DNA of 15,995 nt from an uncultured Corynebacterium sp. (GCF_937999985.1 NZ_CALLDG010000109.1:1-15995); one strand, 5' to 3'. Numbered from the stretch's first letter, positions 1 through 7,815 are shown. A program made the numbers and translations. The notes: generated by a model not told the origin, from the sequence alone.

Positions 1-1
1 C

Positions 2-1414
2 GGGTCCGCGTTGGACGAGACTCGCCTGACCCAGTTGACGAACCGCACCGCCAGCTTGCTGGTGCCGTGGGCTTTCGTGTTGGCGGCGGTGGACTTCATC
101 GCTTGGCTGGCCATCACTAAGTCCGTCGATGCGGCGATGGCCACCGTTTTGTCCCTGCTGGCCGTCGTCGCGCCCGTCGCCCTGGCCCTTTCTGCGCCAC
201 TGGCGCTGCGCTTGGGGCTGTGGCGCGCTGCCACCTCGGGCGCCCTGCTGCGCGATACGGGCACCATTCACAAGCTCGCTGAGGTGGACGCCATCATCTT
301 CAACCGCGTTGGTACCCTCACCGATGGGCCGATGCACGTCATCGACGTCACGTCTGTCAAGGGCGAGAACCCGGATCTGATCCTGCGCGTGGCCGGCGCT
401 CTTTCCTTGGAATCGAACCACGCTGTCTCCCAGGCGCTGGTGCGTGCCGACCGCGAGGCACGCGATAGCGGCGCGGGCGGGGAGGGGACCCCCAACTGGC
501 TGGACGTAGGCGAGGTGAAGATCACCAAGGACGGCACCTTCGAGGGCATGGTGGAACTGCCGATGGAGGGCGAGATGCGGCACGTGAAGGCGCGCCTGTG
601 GCGCCCGCACGACCTGAGTGAGATCCGGGACCCGCGCCTGGCCACGGCAGCTTTGAATGGCGGCTCGCCCGTGATCGTCAGCTGGAAGGGCAAGGAACGC
701 GGTGTAATCAACCTGGCCGATAGCTTCAAGGACGATGCCCCGGCCGCGATCGACCGGCTGGAGGACATGCAGCTGGAGACGTACATGCTCTCCCGCGACA
801 TCTATCCGGTGGCCCGCAGGACGGCGAACGCGCTCGGCATCTCCACCGTCCTGGCTGGTATCGCACCGAACCGCAAGGAGGCCACTGTGCGCGGTGTGCA
901 CGCCATGGGCGTGCGCGTGGCGATGGTGGGCGATAGCGACGTGCTGGGCGCGCTGCGAGTCGCGGATGTGGGAATTCTCATGACTTCTTCCAACCGCATC
1001 GACCCCTCCGCCGCCGAGGTGGCGGACGTGGTGATGCAGCGCGAGGACGTTGCTGCGCTGCCGGAGCTGGTGAACCTGGTCCGCCACGTCCGCAACACCA
1101 CCGACTGGAACGTGTGGCTGTCCTGGACGTACAACGCGGTCGGCGCGACGCTGGCGGTCGTCGGCGTGCTCAACCCCCTGCTGGCCACGGTGTTTATGCT
1201 GCTCAGCTCCACGTTGATCGAGACGCGCAGTGCGCGCATCTTGCACCGCAACTACGCGCGTGGCACTCTGCGCCAGACCCACTCGTGGCAGGGCTGGGTG
1301 GAGCGTCGGAGGGAGATCCGGCAGCTACGCAAGCAGGAAAGCCAGCGCGCCGAGGCGATTTCCCTGGCCCGCGCGGAGGCCGCGGACGAGGAGTATGACC
1401 AGTCCCAGCGTTAG
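2..1414 (+). CDS. Degenerate P1B-type ATPase-like membrane protein (5' end outside window)
   Basis: The reading frame is open through the left edge, so the TTG at 11 is probably not the true start; the visible part is 470 residues. Architecture matches the C-terminal two thirds of a heavy-metal P-type ATPase: two membrane segments (about residues 16-37 and 42-67, counted from the TTG at 11), a HAD-like cytoplasmic region, two more membrane segments (about 366-404), then a charged helical tail to 467. The signatures are altered. The phosphorylation motif DKTGT reads NRVGT (Asn98, codon 302-304), the membrane CPC reads APV (residues 54-56), HP reads HA (137-138), TGD reads SRD (261-263), and GDGxND reads GDSD (307-310). 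The PxxK lysine (K289), YN in the seventh helix and MxxSS in the eighth survive. A pumping ATPase cannot work without the Asp, so a non-catalytic role is inferred. It lies 63 bp before hemL on the same strand. Confidence 0.8.
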   Translation, partial: GSALDETRLTQLTNRTASLLVPWAFVLAAVDFIAWLAITKSVDAAMATVLSLLAVVAPVALALSAPLALRLGLWRAATSGALLRDTGTIHKLAEVDAIIFNRVGTLTDGPMHVIDVTSVKGENPDLILRVAGALSLESNHAVSQALVRADREARDSGAGGEGTPNWLDVGEVKITKDGTFEGMVELPMEGEMRHVKARLWRPHDLSEIRDPRLATAALNGGSPVIVSWKGKERGVINLADSFKDDAPAAIDRLEDMQLETYMLSRDIYPVARRTANALGISTVLAGIAPNRKEATVRGVHAMGVRVAMVGDSDVLGALRVADVGILMTSSNRIDPSAAEVADVVMQREDVAALPELVNLVRHVRNTTDWNVWLSWTYNAVGATLAVVGVLNPLLATVFMLLSSTLIETRSARILHRNYARGTLRQTHSWQGWVERRREIRQLRKQESQRAEAISLARAEAADEEYDQSQR

Positions 1415-1418
1415 CCGC

Positions 1419-1426
1419 GCTAGGCT
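1419..1426 (+). promoter_or_regulatory. Candidate -10 element for hemL
   Basis: GCTAGGCT followed by GG fits the corynebacterial extended -10 pattern (gnTAnanTng) except at one inner base. No convincing -35 hexamer lies upstream, which is common in this group. A start about 7 bp downstream gives a leader of roughly 45 nt that contains the hemL ribosome binding site. A short inverted repeat (CCACT at 1446-1450, AGTGG at 1456-1460) falls just before that site. Prediction by eye only. Confidence 0.35.
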
Positions 1427-1477
1427 GGTGGGGATTGCAAGCTAACCACTAGTGAAGTGGCAGGAAGGATTCCTTTC

Positions 1478-2809
1478 GTGTCTGTTAATGCCGACCCTCA
1501 GCACTCAAACAACTCTTCGCACCAGGCCAGCGAGAAAGCCTTCGATCGGGCTCGCACGCTGATTCCGGGCGGGGTGAACTCCCCGGTTCGCGCGTTCGGA
1601 TCTGTGGGCGGCACCCCGCCGTTTATCACCTCCGCGCAGGGCTCCACGCTGCACGACATTGACGGCAACTCCTATGTGGACCTGTTTTGCTCCTGGGGGC
1701 CGATGATCCACGGGCACGCCCACCCGCAGATCGTGGAGGCAGTTCGGGAGGCCGCGGGCCACGGTCTTTCCTTCGGCGCGCCGACCACGATGGAGGTCGA
1801 CCTGGTGGAGGAGATCGTCCGCCGCACCTCCGTGGAGAAGGCCCGCCTGGTGAACTCCGGCACCGAGGCCACGATGTCCGCCATTCGCCTGGCCCGCGGC
1901 TACACGGGCCGCGACAAGATCCTGAAGTTTGAGGGCTGCTACCACGGTCACGTCGATTCGCTGCTGGTGGCGGCCGGTTCCGGCGTGGCTACGTTTGGCC
2001 TGCCGGATTCCCCGGGCATCACCAAGGCCGCCGCGGGCGACACCGTCGTGGTGCCTTACCGTGACGTGCAGGCCGTGGAGGATGCGTTTGCCTCCCACGC
2101 GGGCGAGATCGCCGCAATCATCGTGGAGGGTGCCGCCGGCAATATGGGCACCGTGAACCCGCATGGTTTTAACGCGGAGCTGCAGCGCATTGCCCACGAA
2201 AACGGTGCCCTGCTGATCGTCGATGAGGTCATGACGGGCTTCCGCGTCAGCGAGTCCGGCTGGTACGGCAAGGACGGCGTGGCGGGCGACCTAACGACGT
2301 TCGGCAAGGTCGTCTCCGGTGGCCTGCCTGCCGCTGCTTTCGGCGGCAAGGCGGAGATCATGGATCACCTCGCGCCGGTTGGTCCGGTCTATCAGGCCGG
2401 TACTTTGTCGGGCAATCCCGTTGCCGTCGCCTCGGGCCTGGCCTCTTTGAAGTTGGCTGACGCCGCCGCGTACCAGAAGCTCGACGCTAATGCCGACGCG
2501 CTGGCAGACATCCTGTCCGACGCTTTGACTAAGGCCTCCGTGGCCCACCACATCCAGCGTGCGGGCAGTATGGTGAGTGTGCGCTTCGCCGAGGGGGAAG
2601 GCACGAACTTCACGGACATGAAGGCCGCGGACACCTTCCGCTACCCGGCCTTCTTCCACGCCTTCCTGGATCGCGGGGTATTTGCCCCACCAAGCGTCTT
2701 CGAGACCTGGTTCGTTTCCACGGCACTGACCGACGCAGATTTCGAGAAGATCGCGGCCGCTGCTAAGCCCGCTGCGGAAGCCGCGGCAGCGGCCACCCCG
2801 TCGGCTTAG
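1478..2809 (+). CDS. hemL: Glutamate-1-semialdehyde 2,1-aminomutase
   Basis: This PLP enzyme moves the amino group of glutamate-1-semialdehyde to give 5-aminolevulinate, the last step of the C5 route into haem; it acts in the cytosol. With a GTG start at 1478 the protein is 443 residues, normal for the family. Visible motifs are PGGVNSPVRAF near the N terminus, NSGTEA (about 126-131, cofactor phosphate), YHGHVD, the DEV aspartate for the pyridine nitrogen (about D249), the Schiff-base lysine in TFGKVVSGGLP (about K277) and GTLSGNP. I chose 1478 because AGGAAGG lies at 1462-1468, nine bases upstream; a GTG at 1457 in the same frame would put that site inside the gene. The C terminus is alanine-rich. 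The neighbours make this the haem-supply end of a haem and cytochrome c block. Confidence 0.97.
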   Translation: MSVNADPQHSNNSSHQASEKAFDRARTLIPGGVNSPVRAFGSVGGTPPFITSAQGSTLHDIDGNSYVDLFCSWGPMIHGHAHPQIVEAVREAAGHGLSFGAPTTMEVDLVEEIVRRTSVEKARLVNSGTEATMSAIRLARGYTGRDKILKFEGCYHGHVDSLLVAAGSGVATFGLPDSPGITKAAAGDTVVVPYRDVQAVEDAFASHAGEIAAIIVEGAAGNMGTVNPHGFNAELQRIAHENGALLIVDEVMTGFRVSESGWYGKDGVAGDLTTFGKVVSGGLPAAAFGGKAEIMDHLAPVGPVYQAGTLSGNPVAVASGLASLKLADAAAYQKLDANADALADILSDALTKASVAHHIQRAGSMVSVRFAEGEGTNFTDMKAADTFRYPAFFHAFLDRGVFAPPSVFETWFVSTALTDADFEKIAAAAKPAAEAAAAATPSA

Positions 2810-2828
2810 GTCTCATGCCGGGGTCCAC

Positions 2829-2836
2829 GCTAAGGT
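2829..2836 (+). promoter_or_regulatory. Candidate -10 element, possibly leaderless promoter of the phosphatase gene
   Basis: GCTAAGGT followed by AG resembles the corynebacterial -10 consensus. The T of TAAGGT is 8 bases before the ATG at 2845, so transcription could begin at or next to the start codon. The same bases also contain AAGG and AGG, which could act as a ribosome binding site on a message read through from hemL. The two readings are not exclusive. No -35 is recognisable. Confidence 0.35.
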
Positions 2837-2844
2837 AGGTGACC

Positions 2845-3450
2845 ATGGCAACGATCGTTCACCTTGTACGGCACGGAGAAGTGCACAACCCGGATCGCAT
2901 TCTCTATGGCCGTTTGCCCGGCTATTACCTCTCTGAGCGGGGGCGGAACATGGCGCATGCCACCGCAGCGGACCTCGCTGACCACGATGTGGTGTACCTA
3001 GCGGCTTCTCCGTTGCAGCGGGCGCAGGAAACCGCGCGGCCGTTTGCTGAGAAGCTGGGCCTGGAGGTCCACACGGACGAGCGCATCATCGAGGCGGGTA
3101 ACGATCTGCAAGGCCTGCACATTAAGGGTGTACGTAGCGCATTGTGGAACCCAAAGCGTTGGCCCATGCTGAAGAACCCCACCATTCCCAGCTGGGGCGA
3201 GCCCTATCAGGAGATCGCCGACCGGATGTGGGAGGCCGTCGACACCGCGCGCGAGAAGGCCCGCGGGCACGAGGCCGTGTTGGTCACCCACCAGCTGCCG
3301 ATCGTGATGATTCAACGGGACGTGCAGGGCCTGCCTCTGGCGCACAATCCGGCCGATCGCCAGTGTGAGTTGGCCTCCGTGACCTCTCTGGTATTTGACG
3401 GCGGGCAGCTGACGGACATCTTCTATTCAGAGCCGGCGCAGGAGATTTAA
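2845..3450 (+). CDS. Histidine phosphatase family protein (phosphoglycerate-mutase-like)
   Basis: A 201-residue cytosolic member of the histidine phosphatase superfamily. The phosphohistidine motif LVRHGE is at residues 7-12 (H10), with a second arginine in SPLQRAQETA (R59), an acidic catalytic candidate in ERIIEAG (E83) and the second active-site histidine in VTHQ (H149). Length and the isolated RHG core fit a small broad-specificity phosphatase or mutase-like protein rather than a glycolytic mutase; the substrate cannot be read from sequence. I prefer ATG 2845 over GTG 2839 because it begins directly with MATIVHLVRHG, and a ribosome-binding-like AAGG is 9 bases away; 2839 would add two residues. 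A homologue sits between hemL and the thioredoxin-like gene in many actinobacteria. The next gene starts 1 bp after its stop, so the two are likely translated together. Confidence 0.9.
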   Translation: MATIVHLVRHGEVHNPDRILYGRLPGYYLSERGRNMAHATAADLADHDVVYLAASPLQRAQETARPFAEKLGLEVHTDERIIEAGNDLQGLHIKGVRSALWNPKRWPMLKNPTIPSWGEPYQEIADRMWEAVDTAREKARGHEAVLVTHQLPIVMIQRDVQGLPLAHNPADRQCELASVTSLVFDGGQLTDIFYSEPAQEI

Positions 3451-3451
3451 G

Positions 3452-4060
3452 GTGCGTAAAAAGCTAACGGCAGCGCTTGCGGTAACTCTGCTAGCCAGCG
3501 GGGCGGCGCTCACCGCCTGCGGTGAGGGAAACACCGCGGGCAAGGACGCGGTGGCCAGCGGCGGAACTTTTGAGTTCGTCGCCCCCGGCGGGCAGACCAG
3601 CATCCACTACGAGCCCGAGGAGCGCAAGGAGGTCGCCGACTTCACCGGCACCAATCTGGACGGCGGCGATGACATTAACCTCTCCGACTTCGAGGGCCAG
3701 GTCGTGGTGCTAAACGCCTGGGGCCAGTGGTGTGGCCCGTGCCGTAGCGAATCCGATGACCTGCAGCGCGTCCAGGAGAAGCTGGAAAAGGACGGCGGCG
3801 GCACTATCCTGGGCATCAACGTGCGCGACAACGTTAAGGAAAAGCCGCAGGACTTCGTCAAGGACAACGGGATCACCTACCCGTCTATCTACGACCCACC
3901 GTTCAAGACCGCCCTGGCGCTCGGCGGCGTGCCGGCCTCCGTGATTCCCACCACCATCGTGTTGGATAAGCAGCACCGTCCGGCCCACATCTTCTTGAAG
4001 GAAATCACGGACAAGGAACTCTGGGAACAGGTCGAGCCACTACTGGACGAGGAAGCATAG
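3452..4060 (+). CDS. TlpA/ResA-like thioredoxin-fold lipoprotein
   Basis: A 202-residue secreted, membrane-anchored thiol-disulphide protein. It has a basic start (MRKK), a hydrophobic stretch and a lipobox LTAC with the lipidated Cys at 23. The thioredoxin fold follows, with active site WCGPC (Cys94 and Cys97) and a GVPASVIPTTIVL stretch containing the family's cis-proline region. Proteins of this type reduce the CxxC of apocytochrome c or carry electrons to other extracytoplasmic thiols, and are re-reduced by CcdA, which is encoded immediately downstream. The GTG start at 3452 has GGAG at 3441-3444, inside the end of the phosphatase gene, and lies 1 bp after that gene's stop. Its own TAG abuts the ccdA ATG with no gap, so it is part of a tight operon. 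The exact client is inferred from context. Confidence 0.93.
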   Translation: MRKKLTAALAVTLLASGAALTACGEGNTAGKDAVASGGTFEFVAPGGQTSIHYEPEERKEVADFTGTNLDGGDDINLSDFEGQVVVLNAWGQWCGPCRSESDDLQRVQEKLEKDGGGTILGINVRDNVKEKPQDFVKDNGITYPSIYDPPFKTALALGGVPASVIPTTIVLDKQHRPAHIFLKEITDKELWEQVEPLLDEEA

Positions 4061-4858
4061 ATGATCCTCGCGGAGTCCATCGGAGAGACCTTCGCGGATA
4101 CGGCCGCCGCCGGTCCGCTGCTGCTCGCGTTGCTGGTATCCGCCGCCGCGGGCCTGGTTTCCTTCGCCTCACCGTGCGTGATTCCGCTAGTGCCGGGGTA
4201 CATCTCCTACCTTGCCGGAGTTGTTGGAGCGGAGACTGAATACACGGAGCAAGGCACGGTGGTCAAAGCCAAGCGCGGCCGGGTGGCCACCGCAGCGCTG
4301 CTGTTCGTGCTGGGCTTCACCGTGGTGTTTGTACTGGCCACGGTCACGGTCTTCGGGGTGATCAGCGCCCTGAGGCTGAACCAGGATCTGCTGATGCGCA
4401 TCGGCGGCGTGGTCACCATCGCCATGGGCGTGGTGTTCATGGGCTTTATTTCCCCTTTGCAGCGCGATACGCGCCTCAGCCCGAAGCGCTGGACCACTAT
4501 CGCCGGTGCGCCACTGCTGGGCGGAGTGTTCGCCCTGGGCTGGACCCCCTGCCTGGGACCCACGCTGGCTTCCATCATTTCGGTATCCGCCGGCACCCAG
4601 GGGATGACAGCCGCCCGCGGTGTGATCTTGATCGTCGCCTATTGTCTGGGCCTCGGGCTACCATTCATTGTCGTGGCGCTGGGGTCCTCGAAGGCGCTGA
4701 CGGGCGTCGGCTGGCTGCGCAAGCACTCCCGCACCATCCAGATGATCGGCGGCGCGCTGCTGGTCATCGTCGGCTTGCTGCTGGTCACAGGGCAGTGGGC
4801 GGTGTTCGTGGACTATATCCGGGAGGCATTCGTCTCGGATAAAACCCTGCCGATCTAA
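4061..4858 (+). CDS. ccdA: Cytochrome c biogenesis protein CcdA (transmembrane thiol electron carrier)
   Basis: A 265-residue polytopic membrane protein of the CcdA/DsbD family that passes electrons from cytosolic thioredoxin to extracytoplasmic thioredoxin-like proteins. The two redox cysteines lie in the expected membrane motifs: SPCVIPLVPGYISYL (C39) and GWTPCLGPTLAS (C164), on either side of an inverted duplication. About six hydrophobic segments can be seen, with a loop at about 58-75 and a basic loop near 133-144. The size fits a short CcdA with no fused thioredoxin domains; the partner is the lipoprotein encoded directly upstream (stop and start codons adjacent). The resB gene follows after 93 bp containing a hairpin. 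Confidence 0.95.
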   Translation: MILAESIGETFADTAAAGPLLLALLVSAAAGLVSFASPCVIPLVPGYISYLAGVVGAETEYTEQGTVVKAKRGRVATAALLFVLGFTVVFVLATVTVFGVISALRLNQDLLMRIGGVVTIAMGVVFMGFISPLQRDTRLSPKRWTTIAGAPLLGGVFALGWTPCLGPTLASIISVSAGTQGMTAARGVILIVAYCLGLGLPFIVVALGSSKALTGVGWLRKHSRTIQMIGGALLVIVGLLLVTGQWAVFVDYIREAFVSDKTLPI

Positions 4859-4871
4859 GGCCGATCTCAAG
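4849..4871 (+). repeat. Short imperfect tandem duplication across the ccdA stop codon
   Basis: GCCGATCTAAG (4849-4859) is followed directly by GCCGATCTCAAG (4860-4871), which differs by one extra C. The first copy contains the TAA stop of ccdA. It looks like a replication-slippage duplication. The second copy forms part of the hairpin at 4855-4884. Confidence 0.6.
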
Positions 4872-4884
4872 TCGTCGGCTTAAG
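4855..4884 (+). other. Hairpin in the ccdA-resB gap
   Basis: CTAAGGCCGA (4855-4864) can pair with TCGGCTTAAG (4875-4884): nine of ten positions pair, counting one G-U, with one A-A mismatch, around a ten-base loop. No T-run follows (next bases are GGAAAAGG), so it is not a classical intrinsic terminator. It could slow polymerase, mark an RNA processing site or reduce expression downstream of ccdA; these roles are inference. Confidence 0.35.
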
Positions 4885-4951
4885 GGAAAAGGTCGCGGCT
4901 GAGAAGTGGGCGTCAATAATAACGAGAGAGCGAAAGTACGAAAGAGCAACC

Positions 4952-6610
4952 ATGCTGAAGAAGATCCTGAGTTGGCCGAAGAAGGGCTGGCAGTGGCTCA
5001 CGAAGATGAAGACCGCCCTGGTGCTGCTTTTCCTGCTGGCGCTGGCCGCGATCCCGGGCGCGCTGCTGCCACAGCGGTCGCTCAACGAGGGCAAGGTTGC
5101 CGAATATATTGACGCCAACGGGAAGACCGCCGAGGTTTTCGACAAGCTGCAGCTTTTCGACGTCTTCGGGTCCACCTGGTTCGTGGCGATCTACGTACTG
5201 CTTTTCATTTCCCTGGTCGGCTGCATCCTGCCGCGCAGCATCGACCACTACAAGGCTCTGCGTTCCTCCCCACCGCCGGCGCCGAAGCGCCTGGATCGCA
5301 TGCCCTACCATTACTCCGGAACCGTCGATGAATCGGTGGAAGACGTGCAGAAATCCCTGCGCAAGGAGTTTAAGGGCTGGAACGTCAACGAGGTCGATAA
5401 GGATAACGACCGCGCCGGGGCCTGGTCCATGTCCGCGGAGAAGGGCTACCTGCGTGAGGCCGCGAACCTGGTATTCCACCTGTCGCTGGTGGGTATCCTC
5501 ATCGCGGTGGCGACGGGCAAGATGGTCTACTACGAGGGCCAGGTCATCGTGGTGGCCGGGACGGATACCGAGCAGTCGCAGTTCTGCAACTCCGCGGTTT
5601 CCAACTTCGATTCCTTCCGCAATGGCCCGGTGTTCGACGGCACGGGACTGACTCCCTTCTGTGTGAACGTCAAGGACTTCAAGGCCGACTACCTGCCAAA
5701 CGGTCAGGCGGTGGGCTTTGAATCCAACATCGACTACGCGGGCAAGGAGGATGCCTTCAAGCCGACGGATCAGTGGCAGCATAAAACGCTGAAAGTGAAC
5801 CACCCGCTGCGCATCGAGGGCAACCGTGTGTACCTCCAGGGCCACGGCTATGCTCCGACGTTCACGATTGAGTGGCCGAACGGGGAGAAGCGTACCGAGA
5901 CAGTGCAGTTCCGCCCGGACGATATGACGTACTTCCTGTCCTCCGGTGCAGTGCGCTGGGACCCGCCCGCGGGCATGTACCCCGACCTGCAGGAGCGTCG
6001 CAAGAACCAGATCTCCCTGCAGGGACTGTTCGCTCCGTCGGCGGAGTGGACCGGGCCGAATGGCAAGATCCTTTCCTCCAACTACCCGGCAATGCGCGAC
6101 CCCGCGGTGGCTATCGACATTTACCGTGGCGATACTGGCCTGGATGGCGGGCGCAGCCAGAACATTTTCTCGTTGGACCCGGAGGCCATGCACTCCGGCC
6201 AGATGCAGATGCTGGATCGAGTGAACCTGGAGAAGGGCGAATCCGTCACCCTGGACGATGGCACAAAGATCACCTTCGACGGTGCCAAGGAGTTTGTGAA
6301 CCTGCAGATCTCCAAGGATCCGACGACCACCTGGGTGCTGGTGTTTGCCGTGCTGATGCTGGCTTCGCTCGTTGCCTCCCTGGCAGTGAAGCGCCGCCGC
6401 TTCTGGGTGCGCATTACTCCGGAAGGTGAGGGCACCCGCATCCAGATCGCCGGGCTTTCCCGCACGGACTCCGCTGGCTGGGGTCGCGAGTTCAACCGCC
6501 GTGCCGAGCGCGTGCTGGGGCTGGAGGAAGAAGCTCTGGACGAAGCTTATGACGTGGATTCCGACGACTGGGAGGACCACGTCGACGATCACCTGGCGCC
6601 ACGGGGTTGA
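4952..6610 (+). CDS. resB: Cytochrome c biogenesis protein ResB
   Basis: ResB is half of the System II haem export and ligation complex with CcsB (CcsA). The protein is 552 residues. Three membrane segments lie near the N terminus (about 21-40, 75-94, 172-189), then a large extracytoplasmic domain (about 195-455), a fourth membrane segment (about 457-479) and an acidic cytoplasmic tail. The motif ALVLLFLLALAAIPGALLPQ at the first helix and the histidine in the third helix (H176 in LVFHLSLVG) are typical; in System II such membrane histidines contact haem. Two cysteines, C212 and C237, lie in the extracytoplasmic domain and could form a disulphide. The ATG at 4952 has a weak site, AAAGAG, at 4941-4946. 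The gene lies between ccdA and ccsB, as in other actinobacteria. Confidence 0.95.
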   Translation: MLKKILSWPKKGWQWLTKMKTALVLLFLLALAAIPGALLPQRSLNEGKVAEYIDANGKTAEVFDKLQLFDVFGSTWFVAIYVLLFISLVGCILPRSIDHYKALRSSPPPAPKRLDRMPYHYSGTVDESVEDVQKSLRKEFKGWNVNEVDKDNDRAGAWSMSAEKGYLREAANLVFHLSLVGILIAVATGKMVYYEGQVIVVAGTDTEQSQFCNSAVSNFDSFRNGPVFDGTGLTPFCVNVKDFKADYLPNGQAVGFESNIDYAGKEDAFKPTDQWQHKTLKVNHPLRIEGNRVYLQGHGYAPTFTIEWPNGEKRTETVQFRPDDMTYFLSSGAVRWDPPAGMYPDLQERRKNQISLQGLFAPSAEWTGPNGKILSSNYPAMRDPAVAIDIYRGDTGLDGGRSQNIFSLDPEAMHSGQMQMLDRVNLEKGESVTLDDGTKITFDGAKEFVNLQISKDPTTTWVLVFAVLMLASLVASLAVKRRRFWVRITPEGEGTRIQIAGLSRTDSAGWGREFNRRAERVLGLEEEALDEAYDVDSDDWEDHVDDHLAPRG

Positions 6611-6628
6611 TTTACCCCGAACGGGTGA

Positions 6629-6658
6629 TTGTGGTCGTTCGTAAACAGGCGCTAAGCT
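6629..6658 (+). promoter_or_regulatory. Candidate promoter of ccsB
   Basis: TTGTGG (6629-6634) and GCTAAGCT, whose -10 core TAAGCT is at 6653-6658, are 18 bp apart, which is acceptable for a primary sigma factor promoter. A start near 6665 gives a leader of about 38 nt holding the ribosome binding site AGAAGGA (6690-6696), six bases before the ATG. A weak 6-bp inverted repeat (6618-6623 with 6636-6641) overlaps the -35 side. The resB-ccsB gap is 92 bp, enough for an independent promoter. Confidence 0.35.
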
Positions 6659-6702
6659 GATACTTTGTAGCGATTTAAGACTTTTCTTTAGAAGGATTTT
6701 CG

Positions 6703-7815
6703 ATGCAGATCGATCCGCAGCTATCCGAATTCTCCGACCTGGCCTTCCGCTCCGCGGAGACCCTATACCTGCTGGCGCTCGCCGTTTCCCTGGTTTTCTA
6801 CGGGATGGTGCGCGTGGGCGCGGATCGCCGCCGTCAGCGCGCCGAGGAGCTGGAGAAGCTGCAGGCGGAGCACTCCGCGCGCGCTGCCTCCACCACCAAG
6901 GTGACCGTAGGCGCAGGTGCTGCGGGCGATGCGGCAGACTCGGATGTTGCCGATGCCGGGGAGATCACGGGCGACGACATCGAGCCCGACTTCGCCTCCT
7001 TCGAGGCGCAGCTGCCGGAGCGTCTGCGCTCCGAGAGCGTTTCTAAGACCTTGGATCGCGCCGACAAGCTCGGCGGCATCACCCAGTCCCTGGTCTGGTT
7101 GGCCATCGCAATCCACGCAGTCTTCGTGATTCTGCGTGGCTTGGCCACCAATCGCTTCCCGTGGGGCAACCTCTTCGAATACGTCGGCGTGGTCACCCTG
7201 TTCGCAATGGTCGTCGCCGCGCTCATGATCCGCCGCAAGGCGATGCGCGTCATGTGGCCGTGGGTCCTGACTCCGGTTGTCGGCCTGCTGTTCTACGCAG
7301 GCACCAAGCTGTACGCGGAGACTGCCCCGGTTGTGCCGGCGCTGCAGTCCTACTGGCTGGTCATTCACGTTTCGACTGTCGCAATCGGCGCGGGTATCGG
7401 CATGATGTCCGGCATGGCTTCCCTGATGTACCTGCTCCGCCGTAAGTACCCGAAGGGTCAGGAGAAGGGCTGGTTGGGCACTGTAGCCGCCCCGCTGCCG
7501 GATGCCACCAAGCTGGATGCACTGGCCTACCGCACCGCCGTGTGGGCACTGCCGATCTTCGGCCTGGGCATCATCTTCGGCGCCATCTGGGCGGATGCCG
7601 CATGGGGCCGCTTCTGGGGCTGGGATCCGAAGGAGACCGTTTCCTTCATCACCTGGATCCTCTACGCCGCCTACCTGCACGCCCGCGCCACCCCGGGCTG
7701 GCGTGGCCCGAAGTCCGCGTGGATCAACGTCTTTGCCTTCGCCACGATGGTCTTCAACCTCTTCTTCATCAACATGGTGGTCTCCGGCCTGCACTCCTAC
7801 GCTGGCTTGAACTAG
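6703..7815 (+). CDS. ccsB: Cytochrome c biogenesis protein CcsB (CcsA family, WWD haem-handling protein)
   Basis: A 370-residue membrane protein of the CcsA/CcmC/CcmF superfamily. With ResB it exports haem and joins it to the CxxCH motif of apocytochrome c on the outer face. The diagnostic tryptophan-rich WWD segment is WGRFWGWDPKE at residues 301-311 (W301, W305, W307, D308). Candidate haem-ligating histidines are H138 (AIHAV), H222 (VIHVS) and H364 (GLHSY). One membrane helix lies at about 20-36, followed by a long charged cytoplasmic linker (about 40-125, rich in Ala, Glu and Asp) and then roughly seven helices. That linker is typical of actinobacterial members. The ATG has a good ribosome binding site, AGAAGGA, six bases upstream. 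It is the last gene of the cytochrome c set; no cytochrome gene is in the window. Confidence 0.95.
   Translation: MQIDPQLSEFSDLAFRSAETLYLLALAVSLVFYGMVRVGADRRRQRAEELEKLQAEHSARAASTTKVTVGAGAAGDAADSDVADAGEITGDDIEPDFASFEAQLPERLRSESVSKTLDRADKLGGITQSLVWLAIAIHAVFVILRGLATNRFPWGNLFEYVGVVTLFAMVVAALMIRRKAMRVMWPWVLTPVVGLLFYAGTKLYAETAPVVPALQSYWLVIHVSTVAIGAGIGMMSGMASLMYLLRRKYPKGQEKGWLGTVAAPLPDATKLDALAYRTAVWALPIFGLGIIFGAIWADAAWGRFWGWDPKETVSFITWILYAAYLHARATPGWRGPKSAWINVFAFATMVFNLFFINMVVSGLHSYAGLN

Noticed and set aside
11..13. TTG at 11 as the true start of the P-type ATPase-like gene
   Set aside because: The frame is open to the window edge, and the residues before it continue the family's alignment into the linker before the fifth helix, so the gene begins upstream.
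1457..1477. Earlier GTG start for hemL
   Set aside because: It would place the AGGAAGG ribosome binding site inside the coding sequence; GTG 1478 is correctly spaced from it.
4910..4919. GGCGTCAATAA shared by the resB leader and (on the minus strand) the right edge of the window
   Set aside because: An 11-base match in two unrelated contexts, one of them coding. I could not tell it from chance.
4913..6592. 559-codon open frame on the minus strand opposite resB
   Set aside because: resB on the + strand has clear membrane and family motifs. The minus frame is a GC-bias shadow with no recognisable domain; its His-, Gln- and Val-rich composition is typical of antisense shadows.
6618..6641. CGAACG/CGTTCG inverted repeat as a resB terminator
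   Set aside because: Only six pairs with a 12-base loop and no T-run; it also overlaps the candidate ccsB -35.
6763..7794. 343-codon minus-strand open frame opposite ccsB
   Set aside because: It mirrors ccsB over most of its length, lacks membrane or domain features, and CcsB with its WWD motif is certain.
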